64,000 nucleotides of DNA from Bacteroidales bacterium UBA3653. GTDB taxonomy: Bacteria > Bacteroidota > Bacteroidia > Bacteroidales > Paludibacteraceae. Shown one piece after another: positions 1 through 7,502 of the stretch. The DNA lies in the NCBI GenBank assembly GCA_002373505.1, contig DFKE01000001.1, forward strand, positions 62,001 to 126,000, in the 5' to 3' direction. How positions within the stretch are numbered: position 1 is the stretch's first letter; the number at the start of each line of letters is the position of its first letter. The notes beneath the pieces are model-generated. The model saw only the letters and a program-made list of their open reading frames with translations, was not told the DNA's origin and ran no database searches. The translations under genes were made by a program, and so were the position numbers.

Positions 1-1
1 C

Positions 2-1507
2 CACGCAGGCGAGAATAAGGATATCTACTTCCAGCCGGACTACAAAGCTGACTGGGTTGCTTTTGGCGGCCATATCTGGATAGGTGCTAACGAAGAACCG
101 CAACCAACCAAATACTGCGAGTTCGCAACAGGTCACCTCAAAGATGCTAACTTCGGCGATGCTAACGGACGTATCCTGCTGACAATCCAGAAGATTGCAG
201 ACAGCAACAACATCCGCGTAGCTATTAAGAACAATGCAGAAGCCGGCAACACCAAGGCAGGTCTGAACTACCTCTGGGTAAACGCTACAGGTGCGAAGAA
301 TAACAATGCTACCTATGGCTCTCATGAAGCAGAGGACGTAGAGGAAGTAAGCGTAATCGTTGAGTTCGACGAGGCACAAGAGTCCTATGTATTCAATAAC
401 ATCCACTGGGCTTATGCCGGCTGGGGCGGCGAATGGGCTATCGACGGCCTCACCGTCAGTGCAGCAGAGCTCTGTGAAGCAAGCGCTCCGATTGTAGAGC
501 TTAACTACTACATGAAGAACAACTGGGATGCAGGTACTGACTGGACTTGGAAAGCAATGACCAAGGACGGCGAGAACTACAAACTGGAGAATGTAGTATT
601 CGGCGGTACAGGTGTTAACTACAATACTGCTGAATCTGATGATGGTTCTTCATGGGTTCCTGTTGCTAATATTGCCGGTGACGCGATCAGCGCGAAAGAC
701 ACTGTAACCCTCGTGCTTGATCCTGCTGCAGGTACCGTAACCGCTACCCTGATTGGTAAGTACAATGATCCTAATCCGGGCGTGCATACTTACACCGTAG
801 CCGGTAACTTAACTGCTGCCTTCGGTACATCTTGGGATGCTGCTGATGCCCACAACGACATGGTGCTGAATGGTGTAGGTATTTACCTATGGGAGAAAAC
901 TGAACTTACTCTCCCTGCAGGAACCATTGAGTTCAAGGTTTGCGAGGACCACGCATGGACAGTAGCTTATCCGGCTGAAAACTATCAGTTGGCTATCGCA
1001 GAGGCAGGTGTATATACGATTAATATCGCCTTCAATCCGGATACGAAAGAAGTAACAGCTAATGCACAGAAGACCGGCGACGCAACAGTAACTGTTGACT
1101 ATTACCTCGTAGGTTCTGCCAAGGGCTGGGAAGCAAAAGCAGAGAACATCTTCACGCTGAATGCAGAGGCTGGAGAAGGCATCGAGGAGTATGTGATCGA
1201 GACCACCCTTGAAGTAGGCGAAGGTCTGAAAGTGCTGAGCTCTACAGGCACTTGGTATCCTGAAGGAATGGGCAACGAGTATGTTGTTGACCAAGACCAC
1301 GCAGGTGCAACCACCATTTACTTCCGTCCTGCTGGCAATGCGGAGTGGGAGGTATTCGGCGGCTTCATGTATGTTGTTCCGACCGGCGGCGCAGGCATCG
1401 ACGCGGTTGACGCAAACGCACCGGCAGTCAAGGTTCTGCATAACGGCCAGATCCTGATCAAGAAGGGCGACAAGACCTACAACATTATGGGCGCAATCGT
1501 TCGTTAA
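2..1507 (+). CDS. Secreted protein with carbohydrate-binding-like modules, C-terminal part
   Basis: The reading frame is open from the left edge of the window, so the start lies outside. About 500 residues are visible. Beta-rich modules are followed near the C-terminus by a segment (YYLVGSAKGWE, then WYPEGMGN and TIYFRPAG) like the starch-binding or SusE/SusF-like beta-sandwich repeats of Bacteroidales surface proteins. The protein ends with GIDAV, a linker, then KVLHNGQILIKKGDKTYN and a short tail. This ending matches six other proteins in the window and resembles a T9SS sorting signal. I infer an exported or cell-surface protein; the ligand is unknown. A strong terminator follows the stop. 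Confidence 0.8.
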   Translation, partial: HAGENKDIYFQPDYKADWVAFGGHIWIGANEEPQPTKYCEFATGHLKDANFGDANGRILLTIQKIADSNNIRVAIKNNAEAGNTKAGLNYLWVNATGAKNNNATYGSHEAEDVEEVSVIVEFDEAQESYVFNNIHWAYAGWGGEWAIDGLTVSAAELCEASAPIVELNYYMKNNWDAGTDWTWKAMTKDGENYKLENVVFGGTGVNYNTAESDDGSSWVPVANIAGDAISAKDTVTLVLDPAAGTVTATLIGKYNDPNPGVHTYTVAGNLTAAFGTSWDAADAHNDMVLNGVGIYLWEKTELTLPAGTIEFKVCEDHAWTVAYPAENYQLAIAEAGVYTINIAFNPDTKEVTANAQKTGDATVTVDYYLVGSAKGWEAKAENIFTLNAEAGEGIEEYVIETTLEVGEGLKVLSSTGTWYPEGMGNEYVVDQDHAGATTIYFRPAGNAEWEVFGGFMYVVPTGGAGIDAVDANAPAVKVLHNGQILIKKGDKTYNIMGAIVR

Positions 1508-1520
1508 GAGCGACAGACCC

Positions 1521-1540
1521 ATCCGCCAACTTTGGCGGAT
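1521..1540. repeat. 20-bp hairpin repeat, copy 1
   Basis: ATCCGCCA and TGGCGGAT arms form a perfect hairpin just after the stop codon. A copy differing only in the loop lies at 14858-14877 in the ackA-pta gap, so it is a dispersed element rather than a unique terminator stem. Confidence 0.6.
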
Positions 1541-1546
1541 ATGATT

Positions 1547-1577
1547 GAGGGGCATCCTTTCGGGTGCCCCTCTTTTG
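1547..1577 (+). terminator. Rho-independent terminator
   Basis: An 8-bp GC-rich stem (GAGGGGCA and TGCCCCTC) is followed by TTTT. It ends transcription of the left-edge gene and separates it from the minus-strand operon that ends at 1654. Confidence 0.8.
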
Positions 1578-1653
1578 TTCTAATTGTACTGTTCTTGTGC
1601 TCTTCTCGGAACATGGTCCCGTGATGGTCCTGTTCTAAACCGTATATTCTCGC

Positions 1654-3060
1654 CTATTTAGTTGCTTCCATGATGAGCGGTGCAATCTCCGTGTTGTCAT
1701 GCCATCCTGAGAACTTCTCCGCGCCCGCGCCTATCGCGAAGATAGGAACCGCGTGTGCGCTGTGCGCGCGGGTGGTCCAACCGATATGGGCTTTCTTGTT
1801 GAGCAACGCAATACCCGCTTCGCCTAAGGCGTTGATGTTCTTGTACATGTTTTCGGCGTCTTTGCTCTTGCCCTTGCAGGCTGCCTTATAGACGGCTTTC
1901 AGTTCTTTCTCTTCGTCCTCGCTGATCTCTACATTCGTCCAGAAGCCCAGATTGTCGGTGTAGATCTTCTTCACCTCCTCCCATGCGGGTTTCTTGTTCG
2001 CTTTGAATAGTTGCGTGAACATGTCGCTGAGCGCCCAAGCGGAGCATTTCTGGTTCTGCAGCAGGTCCAGATGCAGGGTGTAGTCGCTGTTGCCGAGCGC
2101 CAGACCTCCTGTCTCATGGTCGGCTGTAACAACAATAAGGGTCTCTTCGGGGTGTTTCTTGTAGAAATCAAAAGCTACGCGCATCGCCTCGTCCATGTCC
2201 CATGTCTCGCCGAAGGCGGTAGCCGCGTCGTCCGCATGGCAGGCGTAGTCGATCATACCGCCCTCCACCATCATGAAGAAACGGTCGTACCGTTTGTCGA
2301 GGAACGGAATAGCGGTGCTGACGATCTGCGCCAGCGTGAGGTCACCCTCCTTGCGGTCGATAGCATAAGGCAGGTTGTCGCCGTGCTTGGCGCCTTGGTC
2401 GTCGGTCTCCTGCACCAGGATCAGTCTTTCGACTTTCGCCTCTGAGCTTTCGACTATTTTCTGCGCCTCTTCGTACCCGTGGGCGATAGTGTAGCCTGCT
2501 TTCTCGGCGTTGCGGTAGAGGTTGACCCGTTTGTCGTCATGCTTGCCCTGCGGGTGATGGAATCCCGCTCCGCCGAAGAAATCAAAGTCGGATCTCGCCA
2601 GCTGCTCGCCGATCTTGTAATACTTGTTCCTCTTCTCCACATGGGCGTAGAATGCCGCCGGAGTAGCATGGTCGATAGCTACGGTGGTCATGATCCCCAC
2701 GCCCCATCCTTTGTCTTTCAGCTTCTCGGCGATCGTAGTCACATGTACGGTGTCTTCGTTCATGCCGAGCATGCCGTTCTTGGTCTTCTTGCCCGTAGCG
2801 AGACAGGTGCCGGCTGCGGCGGAGTCCGTGATGCCGTTGCTCTTGGAATAGGTGGAGGCGTGACCCGAATAAGGGAAGGTGGTCATGAGCGTCTGTACGC
2901 GTCCGAGCGGATTGCCCTGAACGGCTGAACGGTACATCTCGGCTCCCAGCACCTGGTTGGAACCCATGCCGTCGCCGATGAAATAGAATATGTACTTGGC
3001 TTGACCAAAAGAGTACAGCGTACAAAATACGGTGTACAAGATAATAATAAATCGTTTCAT
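1654..3060 (-). CDS. Alkaline phosphatase, secreted
   Basis: A 468-residue alkaline-phosphatase-superfamily enzyme that hydrolyses phosphate monoesters outside the cytoplasm. A signal peptide (about residues 1-20, ending SFGQ) precedes the metal-binding IGDGMG (Asp30) and the nucleophile motif ITDSAAAGT (Ser80). The later VTADHETGG motif supplies further zinc ligands. It is the last gene of a minus-strand operon, 10 bp after the exonuclease, so it probably shares the promoter at 4408-4439. The codons of the signal peptide contain GTACA-type words like those in intergenic repeats. Confidence 0.93.
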   Translation of the reverse strand: MKRFIIILYTVFCTLYSFGQAKYIFYFIGDGMGSNQVLGAEMYRSAVQGNPLGRVQTLMTTFPYSGHASTYSKSNGITDSAAAGTCLATGKKTKNGMLGMNEDTVHVTTIAEKLKDKGWGVGIMTTVAIDHATPAAFYAHVEKRNKYYKIGEQLARSDFDFFGGAGFHHPQGKHDDKRVNLYRNAEKAGYTIAHGYEEAQKIVESSEAKVERLILVQETDDQGAKHGDNLPYAIDRKEGDLTLAQIVSTAIPFLDKRYDRFFMMVEGGMIDYACHADDAATAFGETWDMDEAMRVAFDFYKKHPEETLIVVTADHETGGLALGNSDYTLHLDLLQNQKCSAWALSDMFTQLFKANKKPAWEEVKKIYTDNLGFWTNVEISEDEEKELKAVYKAACKGKSKDAENMYKNINALGEAGIALLNKKAHIGWTTRAHSAHAVPIFAIGAGAEKFSGWHDNTEIAPLIMEATK

Positions 3061-3070
3061 ACAGGTAAAT

Positions 3071-3901
3071 TTATTTGGTTGTTTTCTTTTTCTTGGCGGT
3101 CTCCCTCTGCGCGGTTTTTCGTGCGCTCTGCCGCTGTCTCTTGCGTTTGCGTGCCTCCCTGCGTTTCTCCGCCTGGTGCGCTTCGCGCTCCTCCAGCGTC
3201 ATGTGAGGCGGAGGCTCGATGCCCTGTTCTCGAAGCCGCTGGTCCTGGATCTCCTGCTGGTGCTCGATCATCCTCTCTTTCTCCTCCCGGATAAGCGCCG
3301 TCACCTCGTCCTGCGAGAGCTGCTCGTGCTTCAGCAGGTCTTCGTAGATGAGCAGCGTCGCCCACGCGTCCGTGGAGGCATAACGCGCCTGCTCCGGCGT
3401 GAGATGGCTGTTCTCCCAGTTCGTCAACTGCTGCGTCTTGGATATCTTCTTCTCAAAACAGATGGCGAACAGTTTCTGCAAACCCATGTCCAGAATACCG
3501 TATTGCGCCACCAGTTTCTGGATGTCAATACAGTTAGCCGGCGTAAAATTGCGCCTGCGCCTCAAGCCGTTGATGTCGTCCTTGAAAGCCAGCCCGACCT
3601 TGCATATATCCGGGTTGGCGAAGAAATCCGCCAACTCCTGCGGCATGCCGATATGAGTCAGACGGAAGAGATAGCACCGCTCGTGGCTGGCTATCTGTAC
3701 CAGGGCGGTAGGGTAGTGGATCCCCCTTTGAAAACTCGGCCGTGCTTCCGTATCTACGCCGACAATCTTTTGCTTCCCGAGATACCGGACTGCGTCCTCC
3801 ACCTGTTCGGGCTTGTCTATTACGATCACTTCCCCTTCAAACGCCGCTATCGGCATCCACTGAAGGAGTTCCTTACTGATATGATGTGTCTGATATCTCA
3901 T
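3071..3901 (-). CDS. 3'-5' exonuclease, DEDDy (RNase D-like) family
   Basis: A 276-residue protein with a 3'-5' exonuclease domain over about residues 20-190. The acidic motifs are visible: VDTEARP (Asp50, Glu52), FKDDI (about 109-110) and YASTDAW (Tyr174, Asp178), the DEDDy order. The C-terminal 70 residues are a highly charged Lys/Arg/Glu-rich tail that may bind nucleic acid. It overlaps the DUF5063 gene by 29 bp, so the two are probably translationally coupled. Whether the substrate is RNA or DNA cannot be told from sequence. Confidence 0.88.
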   Translation of the reverse strand: MRYQTHHISKELLQWMPIAAFEGEVIVIDKPEQVEDAVRYLGKQKIVGVDTEARPSFQRGIHYPTALVQIASHERCYLFRLTHIGMPQELADFFANPDICKVGLAFKDDINGLRRRRNFTPANCIDIQKLVAQYGILDMGLQKLFAICFEKKISKTQQLTNWENSHLTPEQARYASTDAWATLLIYEDLLKHEQLSQDEVTALIREEKERMIEHQQEIQDQRLREQGIEPPPHMTLEEREAHQAEKRREARKRKRQRQSARKTAQRETAKKKKTTK

Positions 3902-4385
3902 GCAATGCTCTTAAAACAGCTAATACTTTGCGTCCCCAATGCTCGAAGAACGCCTGCCGGCAAAGTACCACAGCGTCGTTCATGACAGCCTCTTCACCGG
4001 TCTGGAAGGCGGCAGCCAGGTCCTTGAGTTCCTGATAGATGTCCGCCAGACCCTCGGAGATATAGGCGGTCTGTACCTCATCGGTATAAATACCGTGATC
4101 CACGAAAACATCCAGATAGGCATCGTCCTGTCCCAGAAACCCGCGCACGCCCGCTAATACAAAATTATAATCCTCTTCCGTCACAAACCGCTGCGGCTCG
4201 TCCTCCGTCATCAGCTGCGCCTCCTCCAACAGACGCGCGCGGAGATACAGCACGGGCAACAGCCTCATCATCTGTTCGCGCCATTCCTCCCGGTCGTGGT
4301 CGTTGATCCGCTCCAGCAGAAGACAGGTCTGAGCGGCAGCCGTAACAAAAGCGATCGTACTATCCTGATAAATGTAACTTTTCAT
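3873..4385 (-). CDS. DUF5063 family protein
   Basis: A 170-residue, mostly helical, soluble protein with no signal peptide. From memory it matches the DUF5063 family, which in Bacteroidetes sits beside a 3'-5' exonuclease, as here. Its function is unknown; the overlap with the exonuclease suggests a partner role. It is the first gene of the operon, read from a promoter that overlaps the divergent one for the coiled-coil gene. Confidence 0.75.
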   Translation of the reverse strand: MKSYIYQDSTIAFVTAAAQTCLLLERINDHDREEWREQMMRLLPVLYLRARLLEEAQLMTEDEPQRFVTEEDYNFVLAGVRGFLGQDDAYLDVFVDHGIYTDEVQTAYISEGLADIYQELKDLAAAFQTGEEAVMNDAVVLCRQAFFEHWGRKVLAVLRALHEISDTSYQ

Positions 4386-4407
4386 ATACAGACGAATAAA
4401 AACGCTG

Positions 4408-4455
4408 CAAAGTTACAATTTTTTTTGCATATATGCAAATTTTGTAGTATCTTTG
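4408..4455. promoter_or_regulatory. Overlapping divergent promoters with palindromic core
   Basis: Plus strand: TTTG at 4424-4427, 20-bp spacer, TATCTTTG at 4448-4455. Minus strand: TTTG (CAAA at 4436-4439), 20-bp spacer, TAACTTTG (4408-4415 on plus). Both -33 boxes lie in the perfect 16-bp palindrome TTTGCATATATGCAAA at 4424-4439, so the two polymerases cannot bind at once. The plus side drives the coiled-coil gene and upp; the minus side drives the DUF5063 operon. Confidence 0.8.
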
Positions 4456-4489
4456 CAGCGAAAAACAAAGTCAAACAATAATTATAACA

Positions 4490-5131
4490 ATGAAAAAGAT
4501 TTTCTTTATCGCCTTTATGGCGCTCGGAATGAGCGCAATGGCGCAGCATGTAACCCCGCTTTCTATCGAGCTGGCAGAAGTTAAGATTGATTCACTCCGC
4601 ACCCTCTATGTAACCGAGCCTACGATGTACCGCGCATCGCTGGAAGTAGTGGCTCAGAGTCTGGCTAAGAACGCCGAGGATATCAAGGCCGCCAAGAGCG
4701 AACTGAAAGTAGAGCAGGCGCATGCCAAAGAGATGGGTAATTCCCTGAAAGAGGCAACGAAAATGGTGGCTTCTCTGAAGAAACTGTATGCAAAGGAGGA
4801 GGGTGAGCTCAAATCCATGCAGAAAGTGGTAGAGAAACAGCAGAAGACCCTCAACAAACAGAAAGAACTGAACCAGGAGACCCGCGACAACTATCTGATG
4901 CTGCTGGATAAACAACAGAAAGAGCTGGGCTATTCGATCCGCGAGGTAGCCGACCGCCAGCGCTCCATCTCCGATATGGAGACGACCCTGCAGAACGGCC
5001 AGACCCGTCTGCAGTCTTACATCCAGGAGACCCAGCAGAAAGCCGTAGAACTGGCTCAGTTGGAGGCAGAGCTCAAAGCCCGTACCGCTACGCTGAAAGC
5101 AGAGCAGAAATCCGCTAAATCCATGCAATAA
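4490..5131 (+). CDS. Exported coiled-coil protein, function unknown
   Basis: A 213-residue protein with a signal peptide (residues 1-18, ending SAMAQ), then a short N-terminal region and an almost continuous heptad-rich helix from about residue 50 to the end, rich in Lys, Glu and Gln. It should be periplasmic and could be a scaffold or spacer. I recognise no family. The stop is 1 bp before the upp start codon, so the two are co-transcribed, although no link in function is obvious. Confidence 0.8.
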   Translation: MKKIFFIAFMALGMSAMAQHVTPLSIELAEVKIDSLRTLYVTEPTMYRASLEVVAQSLAKNAEDIKAAKSELKVEQAHAKEMGNSLKEATKMVASLKKLYAKEEGELKSMQKVVEKQQKTLNKQKELNQETRDNYLMLLDKQQKELGYSIREVADRQRSISDMETTLQNGQTRLQSYIQETQQKAVELAQLEAELKARTATLKAEQKSAKSMQ

Positions 5132-5132
5132 G

Positions 5133-5816
5133 ATGAAGGTTATCAATCTTTCGGAGACCAACAGCGTACTGAACCAGTACCTGCGTGAGATACGGGATGT
5201 GGACATCCAGAAAGACCCTATGCGTTTCCGCCGTAACATCGAGCGCATCGGAGAATTCATGGCCATGGAGTTGAGCAAGACGCTTGCATACACCCCCACC
5301 CGGGTGCAAACGCCTCTGGGTGTAGCCGAGGTGAACACGATCGCCGAACCGCTCGTTCTGGCTACTATCCTACGCGCCGGACTGCCGCTGCATCAAGGTT
5401 TTCTGAATGTCTTCGACCGCGCGGAGAATGCGTTCCTGAGCGCCTACCGCCGTGTGGGACGAAACGTACACGGAGAAGACCAATTGGAGATCGTAGCGGA
5501 ATACATGGCAGCCCCGGATATAGAGGGCAAGACGCTGATCATCGCCGATCCGATGCTGGCTACCGGCATGTCGATGGAGGTGGGCTATCTGGCCCTGCTC
5601 CGACATGGTACGCCCAAACACACGCATCTGTGCTGCACCATCGCTACGCCGCAGTCCATAGACTACATGCGCAGAGAGCTGAATGACAGAGAGGATGTGA
5701 CCCTTTGGTGCGCTACCATCGATCCGATTCTGAACGAGCAGAAATATATCGTACCCGGTCTGGGCGACGCCGGAGACCTCTGTTACGGAACCAAAATACA
5801 TCTCTCCGATCGTTAA
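5133..5816 (+). CDS. upp: Uracil phosphoribosyltransferase
   Basis: A 227-residue cytoplasmic enzyme of pyrimidine salvage that makes UMP from uracil and PRPP. The family features are ILRAGLPLHQG (about 79-89), FLSAYRR (about 101-107) and the PRPP-binding loop IADPMLATGMSM (about 137-148). The C-terminal PGLGDAGD uracil-binding motif is intact. It lies 1 bp after the coiled-coil gene and 13 bp before the VanZ-like gene. Confidence 0.95.
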   Translation: MKVINLSETNSVLNQYLREIRDVDIQKDPMRFRRNIERIGEFMAMELSKTLAYTPTRVQTPLGVAEVNTIAEPLVLATILRAGLPLHQGFLNVFDRAENAFLSAYRRVGRNVHGEDQLEIVAEYMAAPDIEGKTLIIADPMLATGMSMEVGYLALLRHGTPKHTHLCCTIATPQSIDYMRRELNDREDVTLWCATIDPILNEQKYIVPGLGDAGDLCYGTKIHLSDR

Positions 5817-5829
5817 TCTGAAATCCTAT

Positions 5830-6192
5830 ATGGCCTGTTTACCTGCCGTCCTCGTGGCGGCAGGTATTGCCTTTGTCAGTCTCCGCGAGAACCCGCAGGC
5901 ACTGCTTTCGCTCCGGATGAACGACAAGGTCATCCACGGCGTGATGTACGCCGTCCTGACCGCCACCCTTCTGCTGCCGGCGATGGTGAAAGGGCGGTTT
6001 GTATGGAGCACGTACCTGTCCGCCGGCATGACGGCTTTCCTGTACGGCGGACTGATGGAGGTGTTGCAGGCCTGTTGCACCACGTCGCGGTCTGCCGAAT
6101 GGGCGGACTTGGTGGCGGACGGAATAGGGATAGTGATGGCATTGATCATAACGGAAAGAATAAGATCAAGGATTCCGAGTGACCGTGAATAG
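5830..6192 (+). CDS. VanZ-like membrane protein
   Basis: A 120-residue protein with about four predicted membrane helices and a VanZ-like pattern: NDKVIHGVMYAVLT near residue 31, then a Glu (GGLMEVLQ) and an Asp (WADLVADGIG). VanZ-like proteins are small integral membrane proteins of poorly defined role, linked to glycopeptide resistance only in some cases. An upstream in-frame CTG at 5818 could extend it by four residues. It overlaps dprA by 14 bp. Confidence 0.75.
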   Translation: MACLPAVLVAAGIAFVSLRENPQALLSLRMNDKVIHGVMYAVLTATLLLPAMVKGRFVWSTYLSAGMTAFLYGGLMEVLQACCTTSRSAEWADLVADGIGIVMALIITERIRSRIPSDRE

Positions 6193-7258
6193 ATACATAT
6201 ACGATATCGCCCTGTCGATGCTGTACCGCAACCGGTTGCGGAAGGCGCTGGCTCTTCTCGACCGCTACGGAACAGCCGAGGAGGCGTGGCGCACCCTTGA
6301 CGAGCCGGAGATGGCGGCATGTCTGCAACGCGCACGGCATGAGTGCGAATGGATCGAAGAACACAGGATCCGCGTCTGGACTCTGGCGGACGAGGACTAC
6401 CCTTACCGGCTGCGCCAGTGTCCCGACAAACCGCTCCTGCTCTACGGCAAAGGCAACCTCCATCCGTCGGATGGTCATGTGGTATCTATCGTAGGGACAC
6501 GCCAGCCCACGCAGCGGGGGAAAGAAGAGACGGAGCTCCTGGTGCGCGAACTGCATGAACGGCTGGAGTCCGTGACAATCGTCAGCGGCGGAGCTTACGG
6601 CATAGACATCACCGCGCACAGAGCCGCTATCCAATGCGGCATACCTACTATTATCGTACCTGCGCACGGGTTGGACAGGATCTATCCTTTCCAGCACAGA
6701 CCGGAGGCGGTGGCGTCTCTGGAGCACGGCGGATTGCTGACGGAGTTTCCTTCCGGCACCGAGCCGCTGGCGTCTTTCTTCGTGCAACGGAACCGTATCG
6801 TAGCCGGCCTGGCGGATGCCGTTGTGGTAGTCGAGTCGCGCGAACGCGGCGGCAGCCTCATCACGGCGCAGATGGCGGTGGACTACAACCGCGAACTGTT
6901 CGCCTTCCCCGGCAGACCGACGGATGTGTCGTCCAGCGGATGCAACAAGATCATACGGCAGAACAAAGCAGCTCTGATAACCTGTGCCGACGACCTGATC
7001 GAGGCGATGCAATGGACGAAACGCGATACGGCAGTCCAGCCCGTCCAGACGCAGATTGTGGGACTGCGGGACGATCTCACTCCGCCGCAACAGGAACTGC
7101 TGCAGAAACTCCAGGAGGCGGAAGAAGGAATGCATATCAACCTGCTGGTGATGGAGACGGAGCGCCCCTACGGCGAGGTGGCTTCCGATCTGATGATGAT
7201 GGAGATACAAGGGCTGGTTCGTTCGCTGCCCGGCGGAATTTATCGTTTTATGCGATAA
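6179..7258 (+). CDS. dprA: DNA-processing protein DprA
   Basis: A 359-residue DprA/Smf protein, which binds incoming single-stranded DNA and loads RecA during natural transformation. An N-terminal helical region (1-80) precedes the Rossmann-like core with VSIVGTRQPTQRG (about 103-115) and SGGAYGIDITAHR (about 136-148), then FFVQRNRIVAGLADAVVVVES. A C-terminal winged-helix-like region follows (about 290-359). It overlaps the VanZ-like gene, suggesting coupling. No other competence gene is nearby. Confidence 0.93.
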   Translation: MTVNRYIYDIALSMLYRNRLRKALALLDRYGTAEEAWRTLDEPEMAACLQRARHECEWIEEHRIRVWTLADEDYPYRLRQCPDKPLLLYGKGNLHPSDGHVVSIVGTRQPTQRGKEETELLVRELHERLESVTIVSGGAYGIDITAHRAAIQCGIPTIIVPAHGLDRIYPFQHRPEAVASLEHGGLLTEFPSGTEPLASFFVQRNRIVAGLADAVVVVESRERGGSLITAQMAVDYNRELFAFPGRPTDVSSSGCNKIIRQNKAALITCADDLIEAMQWTKRDTAVQPVQTQIVGLRDDLTPPQQELLQKLQEAEEGMHINLLVMETERPYGEVASDLMMMEIQGLVRSLPGGIYRFMR

Positions 7259-7271
7259 AAAAGCAAAAATA

Positions 7272-7303
7272 TTTGCATAAATGCAAAATTTTTTGTACCT
7301 TTG
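7272..7303 (+). promoter_or_regulatory. Promoter of small membrane protein and parC
   Basis: TTTG at 7272-7275, a 20-bp spacer, then TACCTTTG at 7296-7303. The -33 box sits in a near-palindrome TTTGCATAAATGCAAA (7272-7287), the same core as at 4424. I find no matching -7 box on the minus strand here, so the palindrome is not explained by divergent promoters alone. Confidence 0.8.
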
Positions 7304-7331
7304 CACTCGCAATTGAATTAACGCGTTAGAT

Positions 7332-7496
7332 ATGGAAAATTTCAAAAAGTATTTGGGAGTTATTCTCCTTCTGTTAGGTGTGCTATGCCTTGTGGTGTAC
7401 AAATTCGCGCTGCCGCAAAACGGCATGCTGATAGCAGCAATGGTGTTGGAGGTGGCAGGTATTCTCGCCTATATCTTTATCAATAAAAGAGCATAA
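7332..7496 (+). CDS. Small two-helix membrane protein
   Basis: A 54-residue ORF starting MENFKKYLGV, with two hydrophobic segments (about residues 8-23 and 31-49) separated by a short FALPQNG loop and ending in a basic tail (NKKRA-like). It lies 28 bp after a clear promoter and 6 bp before parC, so it is probably the first gene of that operon. I believe similar small proteins occur in Bacteroidetes, but I know no function. Confidence 0.65.
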   Translation: MENFKKYLGVILLLLGVLCLVVYKFALPQNGMLIAAMVLEVAGILAYIFINKRA

Positions 7497-7502
7497 CCGT
7501 TC

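Noticed and set aside
5818..5829. Alternative CTG start for the VanZ-like gene
   Set aside because: CTG starts are rare and the ATG at 5830 gives a complete first membrane helix.
6146..7426. Long antisense open frame opposite dprA
   Set aside because: Shadow of dprA codon bias; no motif, and dprA is well supported.
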